Under the pieces are notes generated by a model, which saw nothing but the letters and a program-made list of their open reading frames with translations, had not been told where the DNA came from and ran no database searches. Of a DNA stretch of 6,965 nt, positions 1 through 6,530 are shown one piece after another; position 1 is the first letter of the stretch; every line of letters starts with the position of its first letter. This DNA comes from RGDT01 sp046719305 (lineage in GTDB: Bacteria > Planctomycetota > Planctomycetia > Gemmatales > Gemmataceae). The position numbers were made by a program, and so were the translations under genes. Location of the stretch: positions 1-6,965 of the forward strand of contig JBDNDE010000251.1 of the NCBI GenBank assembly GCA_046719305.1. Direction: 5' to 3'.

Positions 1-5
1 CATGA

Positions 6-509
6 TGTTGCGTTATCCAGGTTGTCGACCAATTCCGAGTCCGCAATCAGTTCCATGGCGTGTTGCTGGGCCTGGCCGGCACCTGGCGGCTGGACCGCTT
101 CACCCTGGAAGCCATCGGTCGGGTGAGCGTCGGGCATCTGTATCGCAATGTAGATATTTATGGTCAAACCACGGTGGTGATCCCCGGTGAAGCGACCTTC
201 GTCAGCAGCGGCGGCTTGCTTGCCCAAAGGAGTAATATCGGTAACTACGATCGTAATACTTGGACAGCGATTCCCGAGGCCGATCTTCGCTTGGGTTATG
301 ATCTCACCGAACGGATTCGCCTGTTCGCGGGCTACTCGGTGTTGATTCTCAACGACTTTTACCGGGCTGGCGATGTAGTCGATACCACTGTCAACCCAAA
401 CCTCATTCCGCCGGGCACCGGCAATGGTCCGCTGCGTCCAGCCTTTCAGCCGTCGTCCAGCACGATCTGGGTGCATGGGATAACGCTGGGGGCGGAGTTA
501 CGCTTCTAA
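6..509 (+). CDS. BBP7-family outer-membrane beta-barrel protein, C-terminal part (5' end disrupted or outside window)
   Basis: This reading frame encodes the C-terminal ~167 residues of a beta-barrel protein expected in the outer membrane. It resembles the planctomycete BBP7 family (PF07585). The features I recognise are RNQFHG followed by LLGL near bases 42-71, alternating hydrophobic/polar strands, NIGNYDRN around bases 237-260, IPEADLRLGYDLT, then RLFAGYSVLIL, and a last strand ending in LGAELRF. A terminal Phe is the usual signal for outer-membrane insertion of barrels. The conserved RNQF motif lies upstream of the first in-frame ATG/GTG (base 60), so translation must begin earlier. However, the same frame has a TGA at bases 3-5. 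The upstream part is therefore in another frame (both other + frames are open to the window edge), or the gene is a pseudogene, or there is a sequencing error. It converges on the downstream - strand cluster. The family call is fairly sure; gene integrity is not. Confidence 0.75.
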   Translation, partial: CCVIQVVDQFRVRNQFHGVLLGLAGTWRLDRFTLEAIGRVSVGHLYRNVDIYGQTTVVIPGEATFVSSGGLLAQRSNIGNYDRNTWTAIPEADLRLGYDLTERIRLFAGYSVLILNDFYRAGDVVDTTVNPNLIPPGTGNGPLRPAFQPSSSTIWVHGITLGAELRF

Positions 510-561
510 GCGATCTGCTTCAGAGAGACAGACGGCAGCTAGACGCGAAAACGGTTCTGCC

Positions 562-609
562 TGGGGACGACTGGGCTAGTTGTGTCGTCTCGCCGGTTTG
601 TCGTCCCCA
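562..609. terminator. Inverted repeat in convergent gap, candidate bidirectional terminator
   Basis: A perfect 10-bp inverted repeat, TGGGGACGAC (562-571) and GTCGTCCCCA (600-609), lies between two converging genes. It is 52 nt past the stop of the barrel gene and 3 nt past the stop of the - strand GTPase gene. An inner GTCGTC copy at 584-589 could compete for the left arm and form a shorter hairpin. No U-tract directly follows on either strand; the nearest T run on the - strand is about 10 nt beyond the stem. A classical intrinsic terminator is therefore not proven. The position supports a role in ending or stabilising one or both transcripts. Confidence 0.4.
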
Positions 610-612
610 CTC

Positions 613-3108
613 TCAATCTAGTCGCACGACGGGCAACAGGTCGGGCACACGCGGCATCCCATCGGCCGGTTGCACTCTCAAGCGAACGTCGTCAAGTCGT
701 CGTCCTTCGGTCAGGCTGGAGGCATTCTCGTCCTGCAGACGGGGCGGCAACAGCAAGCATTCAAACGCATAGCGTTCGGAGCGGAATTCGCCCCAACTCA
801 ACTGCTGTCGACCACCAGAGAGCAGCAGTTTGGCCCAAAACTTCTCTCCGATTTGATAACGGAGATTACCGGCCGTTTCTTTGCGGAAAGTGTAGAGGAT
901 CAGCCGGCGCGATTCGTCACGGCGTGGCTCGCCGATACGCCGAAATCGCGTGGCGGGGGCTTTACCGCTTGCCGGCAGATAAAGATCCAGACTGGCCTCA
1001 GCACGCGGAGCCAAGCCACTGGTCAACGGCAATTCTAATTCTAACGTGTCGATCTGTAACTCGAAATGCTCGCGATTCAGAAACCCTGCCAGAGCAGTCA
1101 CAGGATCCTCGGCCAGTGGGTCTTCCATCCTCAACAGCAGTAACGCCAACGACCGCCAGGCGTCCAACTCGGTCGGCTCTTTGAGCCAACGCTGGACCGA
1201 CACCCAGGCGGCGGCTTCTTCGCGTTTGCCAGTAGCTCGCAGTTGACGCAGGACCTCCTCCCGACCGGGCACCAACAGGTTGTCGTAGCGGGAGCGAATC
1301 GCGGGACGCAACGCCGCCAGTGGCAACCCCTCGGCAGCGAAGGTTTTACGATACTCGGGGTAAGCGCGTTGCAACTGTGTCCAGCGTTCGCGAAGTTGCG
1401 CAAGCGTCAAGTCGCGGCTGAACGCCAACACTGCGGGCCGTGTCTCATGAGGCGGTGTCAGGCCCAAGGCGCTGGCCACCTGCAAGAGCCGTTGCAATCG
1501 TGCCCGATCGCGGTCATACTCGGCTCGGGCCGTCAATACGCGATCAAATTGCATGGCAGTTTGATAAGTCAGTTTGCTGTCTTCGCTGATGGGATCGCTG
1601 GGGCGAACGGGCAAGCTACGTTGGCTATCGAGCAATTTCTCAACCCGGCCCGACCACCCGGCCCACTCGACCCGCTCGGCATCGCGTTCTAGCAGCATCT
1701 CACGGGCGAGCCGATCGCGTTCGTCCTCATACCAAAAACGCAGCTTTTGCACAGCGGCCCGCATGGCCTCGGCCTCGTCAAGTCGGGCTTTATGCAATTG
1801 CCCGGCCGGTGTCGCTAGCCAGTCTGCCGAGGGGAGCTTCAACTCCCCTTGGAGTCGGGCTATTTGGGCCTGCAACGCTTGTTCGCTGCGCTGCTCAATC
1901 ACCGGACGCTCCAACAACAGCTTTTCCAGAAACTGTCCGTAGTCACGCAACTCCTCGTAGCGTTCGATCACCCAATCGCGTTGCGCGACGCTCAACTGCT
2001 TGAACTGCGGATCGTCGCGGATCTCCTGAAGCGCCTTGGTTCGGTTGGCAATCGCCTCGCGCGTCCCCCGCAACCGCTCCGCCGGGGTTGCCCGGTCAAA
2101 GGCTCTCAGATCCTCTACACGCGCCGACAGCCCCGTCACTGCCGATACCTGATTGAGCAGCAGCATTCCGGCAATCAGCAACAGCAGGGCCAGCAAGGAA
2201 CTACTCAACAGCCCTACTAGCCAGCCGAGCTGCCGACTAGAGCGTTGTTGTCGCTGGCGGAACTGCTGAGCTTGGCGAAACGCTTCGCGGAACAACTCCG
2301 CTACTTGATACGGTTCGTAGCGTTGCTCGCTGCGATCGACTAAGGCTGGTCTACGGGTTGCCACCGCACGAATAAACAGGTTCAGCGTGCCAAAGGCGAC
2401 ACGCGGCGGGTCGTGGATCTCTCCCGCTTGATGCCCTAGACGCAGCCGCAAAAATTCACGGAACCGCTCGGCCACTTCGGCTTTTCGCTGCTCCAGGCGT
2501 TCGACCCAGTCGATGTGGTAATCCACGCCTGGATGGGCCAGTTCATCGCAGCGTGTCAACACCAGAAACACGGGCCAACCGGCTACGTCGAGCCGATCGC
2601 TGCGAGTAGCTTCCATGCGGGCTAGAAAGGTATCGAAGCTCTGGAAGATGTCCAGCAGATCTAGATCGCTCGCATGAGCATTTACAACAAGTAACAAAGC
2701 GTCGGCCTGGGCGACTTCGCCGGCTAGGGTTCCGGGACGCGGACTTTCCAGGGCCTCTTCATTCTCCAAAAGATTGGCCGCAGCCGTTCCTTGGCAATCC
2801 AGAAGCACCAGTTCTTGAGGGGGTCCCTCGGTGGGCAGATAGCGAAGCGGGTAAGGGGTGACTTCTCGTTCTGAGGGGGGCTGCAACCGCTGTTCGTAGA
2901 GAATGCTGGTTTGCTGAAACAGTTGGCCGGTGAGATCGTCCAGGCGGCCCGCCAGGGCCTGTTGCTGGGTGCGTGCGGCCTGTCCCAACGCGCCTAGCAA
3001 CGACGACTTGCCTGCCTGCGGTAGACCGAACAACACCAGACGCAAGGCCGCCGCAGAGGCGGTCAAAGGCGGGTCAGCGGCAACACGCGATGAGATGGAG
3101 GCGGTCAT
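613..3108 (-). CDS. Membrane-anchored P-loop GTPase with long helical region and C-terminal beta-rich domain
   Basis: The 831-residue product begins with a GTPase-like domain: Walker A GLPQAGKS at residues 28-35, a DxxG-type DCQG at 104-107, and a G4-like TRCD at 185-188 after a hydrophobic strand. One strong transmembrane helix follows at about 295-318. Residues ~320-640 are Leu/Arg/Glu/Gln-rich and probably helical or coiled coil. The last ~180 residues alternate as in beta structure. With the GTPase in the cytoplasm, a single pass would put ~510 residues in the periplasm. ATG at 3108 is supported by GAGGG 5 nt upstream. The gene is last in the cluster, 22 nt after its neighbour, and holds the place of tolA relative to tolQ/tolR-like genes. 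The layout of single anchor, stalk and distal domain recalls TolA, but I see no sequence homology. The GTPase call is good. The function (switch or stalk of a proton-driven complex) is inference; a TssM/IcmF- or dynamin-like relative is an alternative. Confidence 0.8.
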   Translation of the reverse strand: MTASISSRVAADPPLTASAAALRLVLFGLPQAGKSSLLGALGQAARTQQQALAGRLDDLTGQLFQQTSILYEQRLQPPSEREVTPYPLRYLPTEGPPQELVLLDCQGTAAANLLENEEALESPRPGTLAGEVAQADALLLVVNAHASDLDLLDIFQSFDTFLARMEATRSDRLDVAGWPVFLVLTRCDELAHPGVDYHIDWVERLEQRKAEVAERFREFLRLRLGHQAGEIHDPPRVAFGTLNLFIRAVATRRPALVDRSEQRYEPYQVAELFREAFRQAQQFRQRQQRSSRQLGWLVGLLSSSLLALLLLIAGMLLLNQVSAVTGLSARVEDLRAFDRATPAERLRGTREAIANRTKALQEIRDDPQFKQLSVAQRDWVIERYEELRDYGQFLEKLLLERPVIEQRSEQALQAQIARLQGELKLPSADWLATPAGQLHKARLDEAEAMRAAVQKLRFWYEDERDRLAREMLLERDAERVEWAGWSGRVEKLLDSQRSLPVRPSDPISEDSKLTYQTAMQFDRVLTARAEYDRDRARLQRLLQVASALGLTPPHETRPAVLAFSRDLTLAQLRERWTQLQRAYPEYRKTFAAEGLPLAALRPAIRSRYDNLLVPGREEVLRQLRATGKREEAAAWVSVQRWLKEPTELDAWRSLALLLLRMEDPLAEDPVTALAGFLNREHFELQIDTLELELPLTSGLAPRAEASLDLYLPASGKAPATRFRRIGEPRRDESRRLILYTFRKETAGNLRYQIGEKFWAKLLLSGGRQQLSWGEFRSERYAFECLLLPPRLQDENASSLTEGRRLDDVRLRVQPADGMPRVPDLLPVVRLD

Positions 3109-3130
3109 GGCAGCCCTCGCAGGGTGGCGG

Positions 3131-3790
3131 TCACGGGGCGTTCTTATCGAGCGTTTCTTCGTTTATTCTTAGGCGATCAGCCCCGACATCGCGTGCATAA
3201 CGAATTAGATCCTTCACAGGCCCAGCAGTTGGGCTGTCGTTGTACAGAACCACTTCCAAGGTTCCCAGGGGCGGGTCAGCCTTCAGTCCCTGGCGAATGC
3301 GGTCGCGTATCTGATCTAAAGTCAGCAAGTCCGGCGATCCGCCCACCCGATAACGCCGTGCCCGATCAAACCTCTCGCCCAAGAGGCGTTGCAGCGGCCG
3401 ATCGCCCAGCACCTCGACCCGCAAGGTCGTCGGGGAGTCGCTGGTTTTATTGGGATCTTTCGGAGTTCTGTTCTTGTCCTTCTCGTCGTGGTTCTTGTTG
3501 TTCTTATCTTTGGTTTGGCCATCTTTGGTGCCGCGTTGATCGCCGCCGCTAAAAAGGCCGCCGATGCCGCCGATCCCCGTACCCCCTCCGCCAAAGGCAA
3601 TCAGAAAAACCAGCAGCGCCAAACAGGTGCCGCCCAGGGTACGCACTGTCCAAGCGGCCCAGTTGGGCACCTTTTGGCTAGGGAACCAGTGGCCGGCCAG
3701 ACGCTCAAAGCTCCAGCCGCTCAGCCAAGCTCCGCCCGTGAAGGCCCCAAAAATTGCCAGGATACGTAAGATGTTCTCGACGATGCTCAT
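3131..3790 (-). CDS. Two-pass membrane protein with TolR/ExbD-like C-terminal domain
   Basis: I do not recognise a named family for the full 219-residue protein. It has two hydrophobic segments (about 7-28 and 47-66), a Gly-rich stretch at 67-83, and a low-complexity linker rich in Lys, Asp, Asn and Thr at 84-118. A compact alpha/beta domain follows at 122-211. Within it, a strand (LEVVLYND, 178-185), then PVKDLIRYARDVGADRLRI (191-209), reads like the TolR/ExbD periplasmic pattern of strand, helix with Ala-Gly, and strand. Neither hydrophobic segment holds the Asp expected for proton transfer, so it would be an accessory rather than a channel subunit. The start ATG overlaps the upstream TGA (ATGA, 3787-3790), implying translational coupling. 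There is only a weak GGGAAG ribosome site. The domain resemblance is by eye only. The gene is real; its role in the channel/GTPase complex is inferred from context. Confidence 0.75.
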   Translation of the reverse strand: MSIVENILRILAIFGAFTGGAWLSGWSFERLAGHWFPSQKVPNWAAWTVRTLGGTCLALLVFLIAFGGGGTGIGGIGGLFSGGDQRGTKDGQTKDKNNKNHDEKDKNRTPKDPNKTSDSPTTLRVEVLGDRPLQRLLGERFDRARRYRVGGSPDLLTLDQIRDRIRQGLKADPPLGTLEVVLYNDSPTAGPVKDLIRYARDVGADRLRINEETLDKNAP

Positions 3791-4329
3791 GGCTGCTTGC
3801 TTCCCGGTTGGCCGCCTGGTTCATCGTACCCCAATGCCACCCCTTCAAACCACAGCGCGAAGTTGCGACGATCTTCGCGTGTCGGGTAGCCGCTCGTTCG
3901 ATCACGCGGGCTAAGGATCAAGTAATACAGTTCCTTGCCACTGCCTTGCATTTCCCGATCACGAGTGATCAGCCGACGGGCATCGGCCAATCCGGTAATC
4001 TCAATCGGATCGGGATCGCGGTAAAACAGCTGCCCAGTTTTACCATCCACCTCCAGCACGCGAACCGCAAGGCGTTGTTGAAGGGTTTCGGTGTTCATTT
4101 TTTGTAAGCGAGCCAGTTCCTCTCGAAGACGCAACAACAATTGTTCGTTCGCATCGCCCTGCGTCGGCTCGATCTCGCTTTTGAGCCGGGCCGCTAACTC
4201 GGCAAGATCCTCCGGGGCGTCAGGGTCTTTGGCGATCGGCATCAACAAGTAAATGCAGAACAAGAGGGTCAGTACGTCGATCATCGGAATAAAAAACCGC
4301 GTGATGCTCCGCCGTGGCATCTCGATCAT
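3787..4329 (-). CDS. TolR/ExbD-like biopolymer transport subunit
   Basis: The 180-residue product has a short basic cytoplasmic N-terminus (PRRSITRF) followed by one transmembrane helix, about 12-33. This contains PMIDVLTLLF, the ExbD/TolR signature, and Asp18 aligns with the conserved proton-carrying Asp of that family. Next comes a probable coiled coil (about 38-84, Leu/Glu/Arg heptad-like) and a mixed alpha/beta region at 85-170, presumably periplasmic. That region is less typical than the standard ExbD fold and ends in a Gly/Pro/Lys tail. In the family, this subunit lies inside an ExbB/TolQ oligomer and turns proton flow into motion. Its gene overlaps the tolQ-like gene by ATGA (4326-4329) and the next gene by ATGA (3787-3790). 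GGGAG sits 7 nt upstream of the start. A second ATG three codons in is possible, but the overlap favours the first. Confidence 0.8.
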   Translation of the reverse strand: MIEMPRRSITRFFIPMIDVLTLLFCIYLLMPIAKDPDAPEDLAELAARLKSEIEPTQGDANEQLLLRLREELARLQKMNTETLQQRLAVRVLEVDGKTGQLFYRDPDPIEITGLADARRLITRDREMQGSGKELYYLILSPRDRTSGYPTREDRRNFALWFEGVALGYDEPGGQPGSKQP

Positions 4330-4889
4330 GGCCGCGCTCCCGGGGCAGGGCTGGGCGAACTCCCGCGTCGGCTGTTACTCGATGGCGTGTCCTCGGGGTC
4401 GGGTTCTTCCCCAGCCAGGCTGCTAATCAGCCCCCGGCCGACCATCGCCATCCAAATCGGCAAAATGTTCAACAACGCCATGAACAAGCCACTCCCTGTG
4501 GCAGTGATCGCCGGTGCATACATTTGGATAATGCGAACCGGAGACGTGTTGATGCCAACACTGCTGAAGGTTTGCAGAATGCCGGCGACGGTGCCGATCA
4601 GTCCCAACAGTGGAAACCATTCCGACGACTGGGCCAACTGATTGAGCCATTTATCCGGGCGTTCATCAAATCCCGTGCCACGCCACTGCATCGCCCGAAA
4701 CGCCAAGCGACTCTGCACCAAAAACAAAAACAGCCCTAACCCCACGATGACTGCATCCAAGGGCGTGAAGTGCGTGGCATAAAAACTCCGGGCGATCGGC
4801 GGTAGCGTCGCTACAATCAAGGCCGCTGCCAGCACCGGCACAAAGGCCAGCAACAGCGGCAGCCAGAAGCGAATCAGTTGACGACGCAC
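4326..4889 (-). CDS. MotA/TolQ/ExbB-family proton channel subunit, GTG start
   Basis: This is an inner-membrane subunit that, in the family, forms the ring around ExbD/TolR and helps conduct protons. The 187 residues have hydrophobic segments near 8-29, 43-58, 91-108 and 126-150. The core pattern LLGLIGTVAGILQTF (94-108) followed by AITATGSGLFMALLNILP (127-144) is the MotA/TolQ/ExbB signature. Thr100 and Thr131 match the two conserved pore threonines. The C-terminus (161-187) is a Ser/Pro/Arg-rich cytoplasmic tail. I chose GTG at 4889, which lies 4 nt after the thioesterase stop and has GGGAGA 9 nt upstream. The frame stays open to an ATG at 5042, but those 51 residues lie wholly within the thioesterase gene, are Cys-rich, and lack family character. 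The protein ends by overlapping the tolR-like start. The loop before the signature is short compared with E. coli TolQ. Confidence 0.85.
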   Translation of the reverse strand: MRRQLIRFWLPLLLAFVPVLAAALIVATLPPIARSFYATHFTPLDAVIVGLGLFLFLVQSRLAFRAMQWRGTGFDERPDKWLNQLAQSSEWFPLLGLIGTVAGILQTFSSVGINTSPVRIIQMYAPAITATGSGLFMALLNILPIWMAMVGRGLISSLAGEEPDPEDTPSSNSRRGSSPSPAPGARP

Positions 4890-4893
4890 GGTG

Positions 4894-5280
4894 TCAGTTC
4901 TCCCGCAAGAAATCCGGCAAAGCCTGCGGCCGTCCCTCGCGGTTGACACAAGCCAGGGTGCTAGTGCCCTCGGCGAGCAGTTCACCGGCGCGAAACACTT
5001 CGTAGCGGTGGTCGATGCGCACATGCGTGATCCGATCCACACTTGTGCGTATCGTCAGGAGATCATCATAGTGGGCCGGCCTGCGATAGCGTACCTCAAT
5101 GCGAGTCAGCACCAGCAAAAACCCCTGATCCTCCAGGGCCTTGTACGTGGCCCCCCGTTCGCGGAGCAGTTCGGTGCGGGCTTGCTCGAAGTAGATCAGA
5201 TAGTTCGCGTGATGCAGTAGCCCCATGCGGTCCGTCTCGGCATAGCGAACACGAATCTGAATCTCGCCGCTCGTGGTCAT
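4894..5280 (-). CDS. ybgC: YbgC/4HBT-family hotdog acyl-CoA thioesterase
   Basis: The 128-residue product has the length and motif of a single-domain hotdog thioesterase that hydrolyses acyl-CoA esters in the cytoplasm. RVRYAETDRMGLLHHANY spans residues 10-27 and is followed by YFEQARTELLRERG. This is the usual YbgC arrangement with catalytic Asp17 and His24. VRYRRPAHYDDLL, further on, matches the conserved central strands. The start ATG overlaps the upstream TGA (ATGA, 5277-5280), and GAGGA lies just upstream. In proteobacteria ybgC is the first gene of the tol-pal operon, so its position directly before a TolQ/TolR pair is a meaningful syntenic match. The physiological substrate cannot be told from sequence. 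The symbol is given by family and context, not by proven orthology. Confidence 0.85.
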   Translation of the reverse strand: MTTSGEIQIRVRYAETDRMGLLHHANYLIYFEQARTELLRERGATYKALEDQGFLLVLTRIEVRYRRPAHYDDLLTIRTSVDRITHVRIDHRYEVFRAGELLAEGTSTLACVNREGRPQALPDFLREN

Positions 5281-6356
5281 TGTTCCTCTGGTGCCTCCTG
5301 GGATCGCTCCTGTCGCCCAGTTTCCCTCTTTGCCCGCCCAGCCTGGGGCTTACTCGCTATTGTATCGTTCGCCAGTTCCATCACCACTCGAAAGCCATTA
5401 TCGTATCCCACCTCTTCCGCGTAGCGGATGCGAGCAGCCGATCGGCACACATGCGGGTAGTGATACCACGATCCGCCTCGCATGACGTGGCGGGTACCAT
5501 TCGGCGGCCCAGTGGGGTCGACAGACGGACCGAGGTAATCGGGATCCCACCAATCGCTACACCACTCCCAGACCTGCCCGTGCATGTCGTAGAGTCCAAA
5601 GGCGTTGGGCCCATAACTGCCCACCGGACAGGTTCTCGCTAGGTAAGGCCCTTTTTGAGTGCGTCCCGCCGGGGTGGTGCCGTCGACGTTAGCCTGAAAC
5701 GACGACAGCGTCTTGCCAAACGCAAACGGCGAACAGGTGCCGGCTCGGCAGGCGTATTCCCATTCTGCTTCTGTTGGCAGACGATAGACCCGGCCAGCGT
5801 GACGTTCGGCTGCCCGTTTGCTGAGCCGATCGCAGAACGATTTGGCACGCCGCCAGGTGACACACTCTACAGGAAAGCTACTGGTATCCAGATTTTTCAC
5901 ACTTTCTTCGCCTGTTCCACCCACACGGAAATGACTGGGATTCACTTTCATGATCTGCTCATACTGAGCTTGTGTCACAAGATGCTCACTCATCCAGAAT
6001 CCACGCGTAATTTTGACTTCACGCAGATGCTCATCGGTGTGCCGCTCCAACTCTCCCTCGGGCGATCCCATCGTAAACCGCCCCGGTGGAATAAAAATCA
6101 TCCGCATCCCCAGACTGTTCACCACCTGTATCGTGAACACCCGGGGCCGCTTGCGCAACCACGCCTGCAACTGCCCTTCGAGCCGCCGACGCTCTGGGGC
6201 AAGCCGCGGTTTGTTGTGCAATTGCCGATACAGCCGCAATCCGTTGGCCTCGCTTGTTCGTCCCTCTTCTTCCAGGCAATCAGCCAGGGCGAGCCAACCC
6301 AACTCGTCCTGGGGTGACTGGATTAGGGCAGTACACAATTGTTCACGATCATTCAT
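5277..6356 (-). CDS. SUMF1/FGE-family protein with N-terminal TIGR02996-like domain
   Basis: The 359-residue product starts with a short helical segment (about 3-46) containing LALADCLEEEGRTSEANGL. This resembles the planctomycete repeat-companion motif TIGR02996. A formylglycine-generating-enzyme-like sulfatase-modifying domain follows, about 75-328: MIFIPPGRFTMGS (86-98), FPVECVTWRRAKSFC (161-175), RLPTEAEWEYACRAGT (192-207), GLYDMHGQVWEWCSDWW (254-270), RGGSW (293-297), CRSAARIR (304-311) and GFRV (321-324). The C-terminal ~28 residues are a charged, Gln/Glu/Arg-rich tail. True FGEs carry two active-site Cys near GGSY; only Cys304 is visible here, so formylglycine synthesis is unlikely and a binding or other role is more plausible. 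ATG at 6356 has GAGGA 9 nt upstream. A longer in-frame ATG (6503) would add 49 residues unlike the family. It opens the cluster and overlaps ybgC by ATGA. Confidence 0.85.
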   Translation of the reverse strand: MNDREQLCTALIQSPQDELGWLALADCLEEEGRTSEANGLRLYRQLHNKPRLAPERRRLEGQLQAWLRKRPRVFTIQVVNSLGMRMIFIPPGRFTMGSPEGELERHTDEHLREVKITRGFWMSEHLVTQAQYEQIMKVNPSHFRVGGTGEESVKNLDTSSFPVECVTWRRAKSFCDRLSKRAAERHAGRVYRLPTEAEWEYACRAGTCSPFAFGKTLSSFQANVDGTTPAGRTQKGPYLARTCPVGSYGPNAFGLYDMHGQVWEWCSDWWDPDYLGPSVDPTGPPNGTRHVMRGGSWYHYPHVCRSAARIRYAEEVGYDNGFRVVMELANDTIASKPQAGRAKRETGRQERSQEAPEEQ

Positions 6357-6485
6357 CTCTCCGGTTCCTCGGGGAGTTGGCACTCGACAGGAATTCACTG
6401 CCTCAGTATACGCAACAGCTCGCTTGTGGTGTCGCCCGAACACAGGGACGACATGACCCACCCTCCCTACAACAACAAAGCCCGC

Positions 6486-6506
6486 CGTGTGACGAGTGTT
6501 CACGCG
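6486..6506. promoter_or_regulatory. Imperfect dyad upstream of xfp, possible operator
   Basis: CGTGTGA (6486-6492) and TCACGCG (6500-6506) form an inverted repeat matching at 6 of 7 positions around a 7-nt centre. It ends 18 nt before the xfp ribosome site. The size and symmetry would suit a helix-turn-helix regulator. A dyad this short can arise by chance and I recognise no named binding consensus. Confidence 0.2.
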
Positions 6507-6524
6507 AATCGTGTCTTCTTCGCT

Positions 6525-6530
6525 AAGGAG
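6525..6530 (+). promoter_or_regulatory. Shine-Dalgarno site of xfp
   Basis: AAGGAG lies 5 nt before the ATG at 6536, the strongest ribosome-binding site in the window. It fixes the phosphoketolase start and suggests efficient translation. Confidence 0.7.

Larger units (their letters stand above)
613..6356 (-). other. Six-gene translationally coupled operon (FGE-like, thioesterase, TolQ, TolR, accessory, GTPase)
   Basis: All six - strand genes read in the same direction with almost no space between them. The junctions are ATGA overlaps at 5277-5280, 4326-4329 and 3787-3790, a 4-nt gap at 4890-4893, and a 22-nt gap at 3109-3130. Convergent and divergent neighbours bound the cluster, so it can be transcribed as one unit from the 6357-6535 region to the inverted repeat at 562-609. 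The spacing suggests balanced, coupled translation of a complex. The largest gap precedes the GTPase gene, which has its own clear GAGGG ribosome site and may be made at a separate rate. I see no internal terminator or obvious internal promoter. Confidence 0.75.

Noticed and set aside
582..1184. A 200-codon + strand open frame opposite the GTPase gene
   Set aside because: It is antisense to a well-supported coding region with GTPase motifs, has a low-complexity Arg/Ser-rich product and no family features; it is a shadow of the real gene.
613..3108. Type VI secretion TssM/IcmF gene
   Set aside because: The GTPase domain is N-terminal to a single transmembrane helix instead of lying between helices, and no other type VI genes are nearby. 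A distant relation is not excluded.
613..4889. Zorya-type anti-phage system (ZorA/ZorB with accessory genes)
   Set aside because: The channel subunit lacks the long ZorA tail, the ExbD-like subunit lacks an OmpA-like peptidoglycan-binding domain, and no ZorC/ZorD or ZorE-like gene is present.
4890..5042. A 51-residue N-terminal extension of the TolQ-like protein starting at the ATG at 5042
   Set aside because: It lies entirely inside the thioesterase gene, is Cys/Arg/Ser-rich without family similarity, and a GTG with a ribosome site stands right after the thioesterase stop.
5655..6317. A 220-codon + strand open frame opposite the FGE-like gene
   Set aside because: The opposite strand encodes clear SUMF1 motifs throughout; the + strand product shows no recognisable domain.
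6357..6503. A 49-residue N-terminal extension of the FGE-like protein starting at the ATG at 6503
   Set aside because: The extension has no domain character, occupies the only room for promoters, and the ATG at 6356 has a clear GAGGA site.
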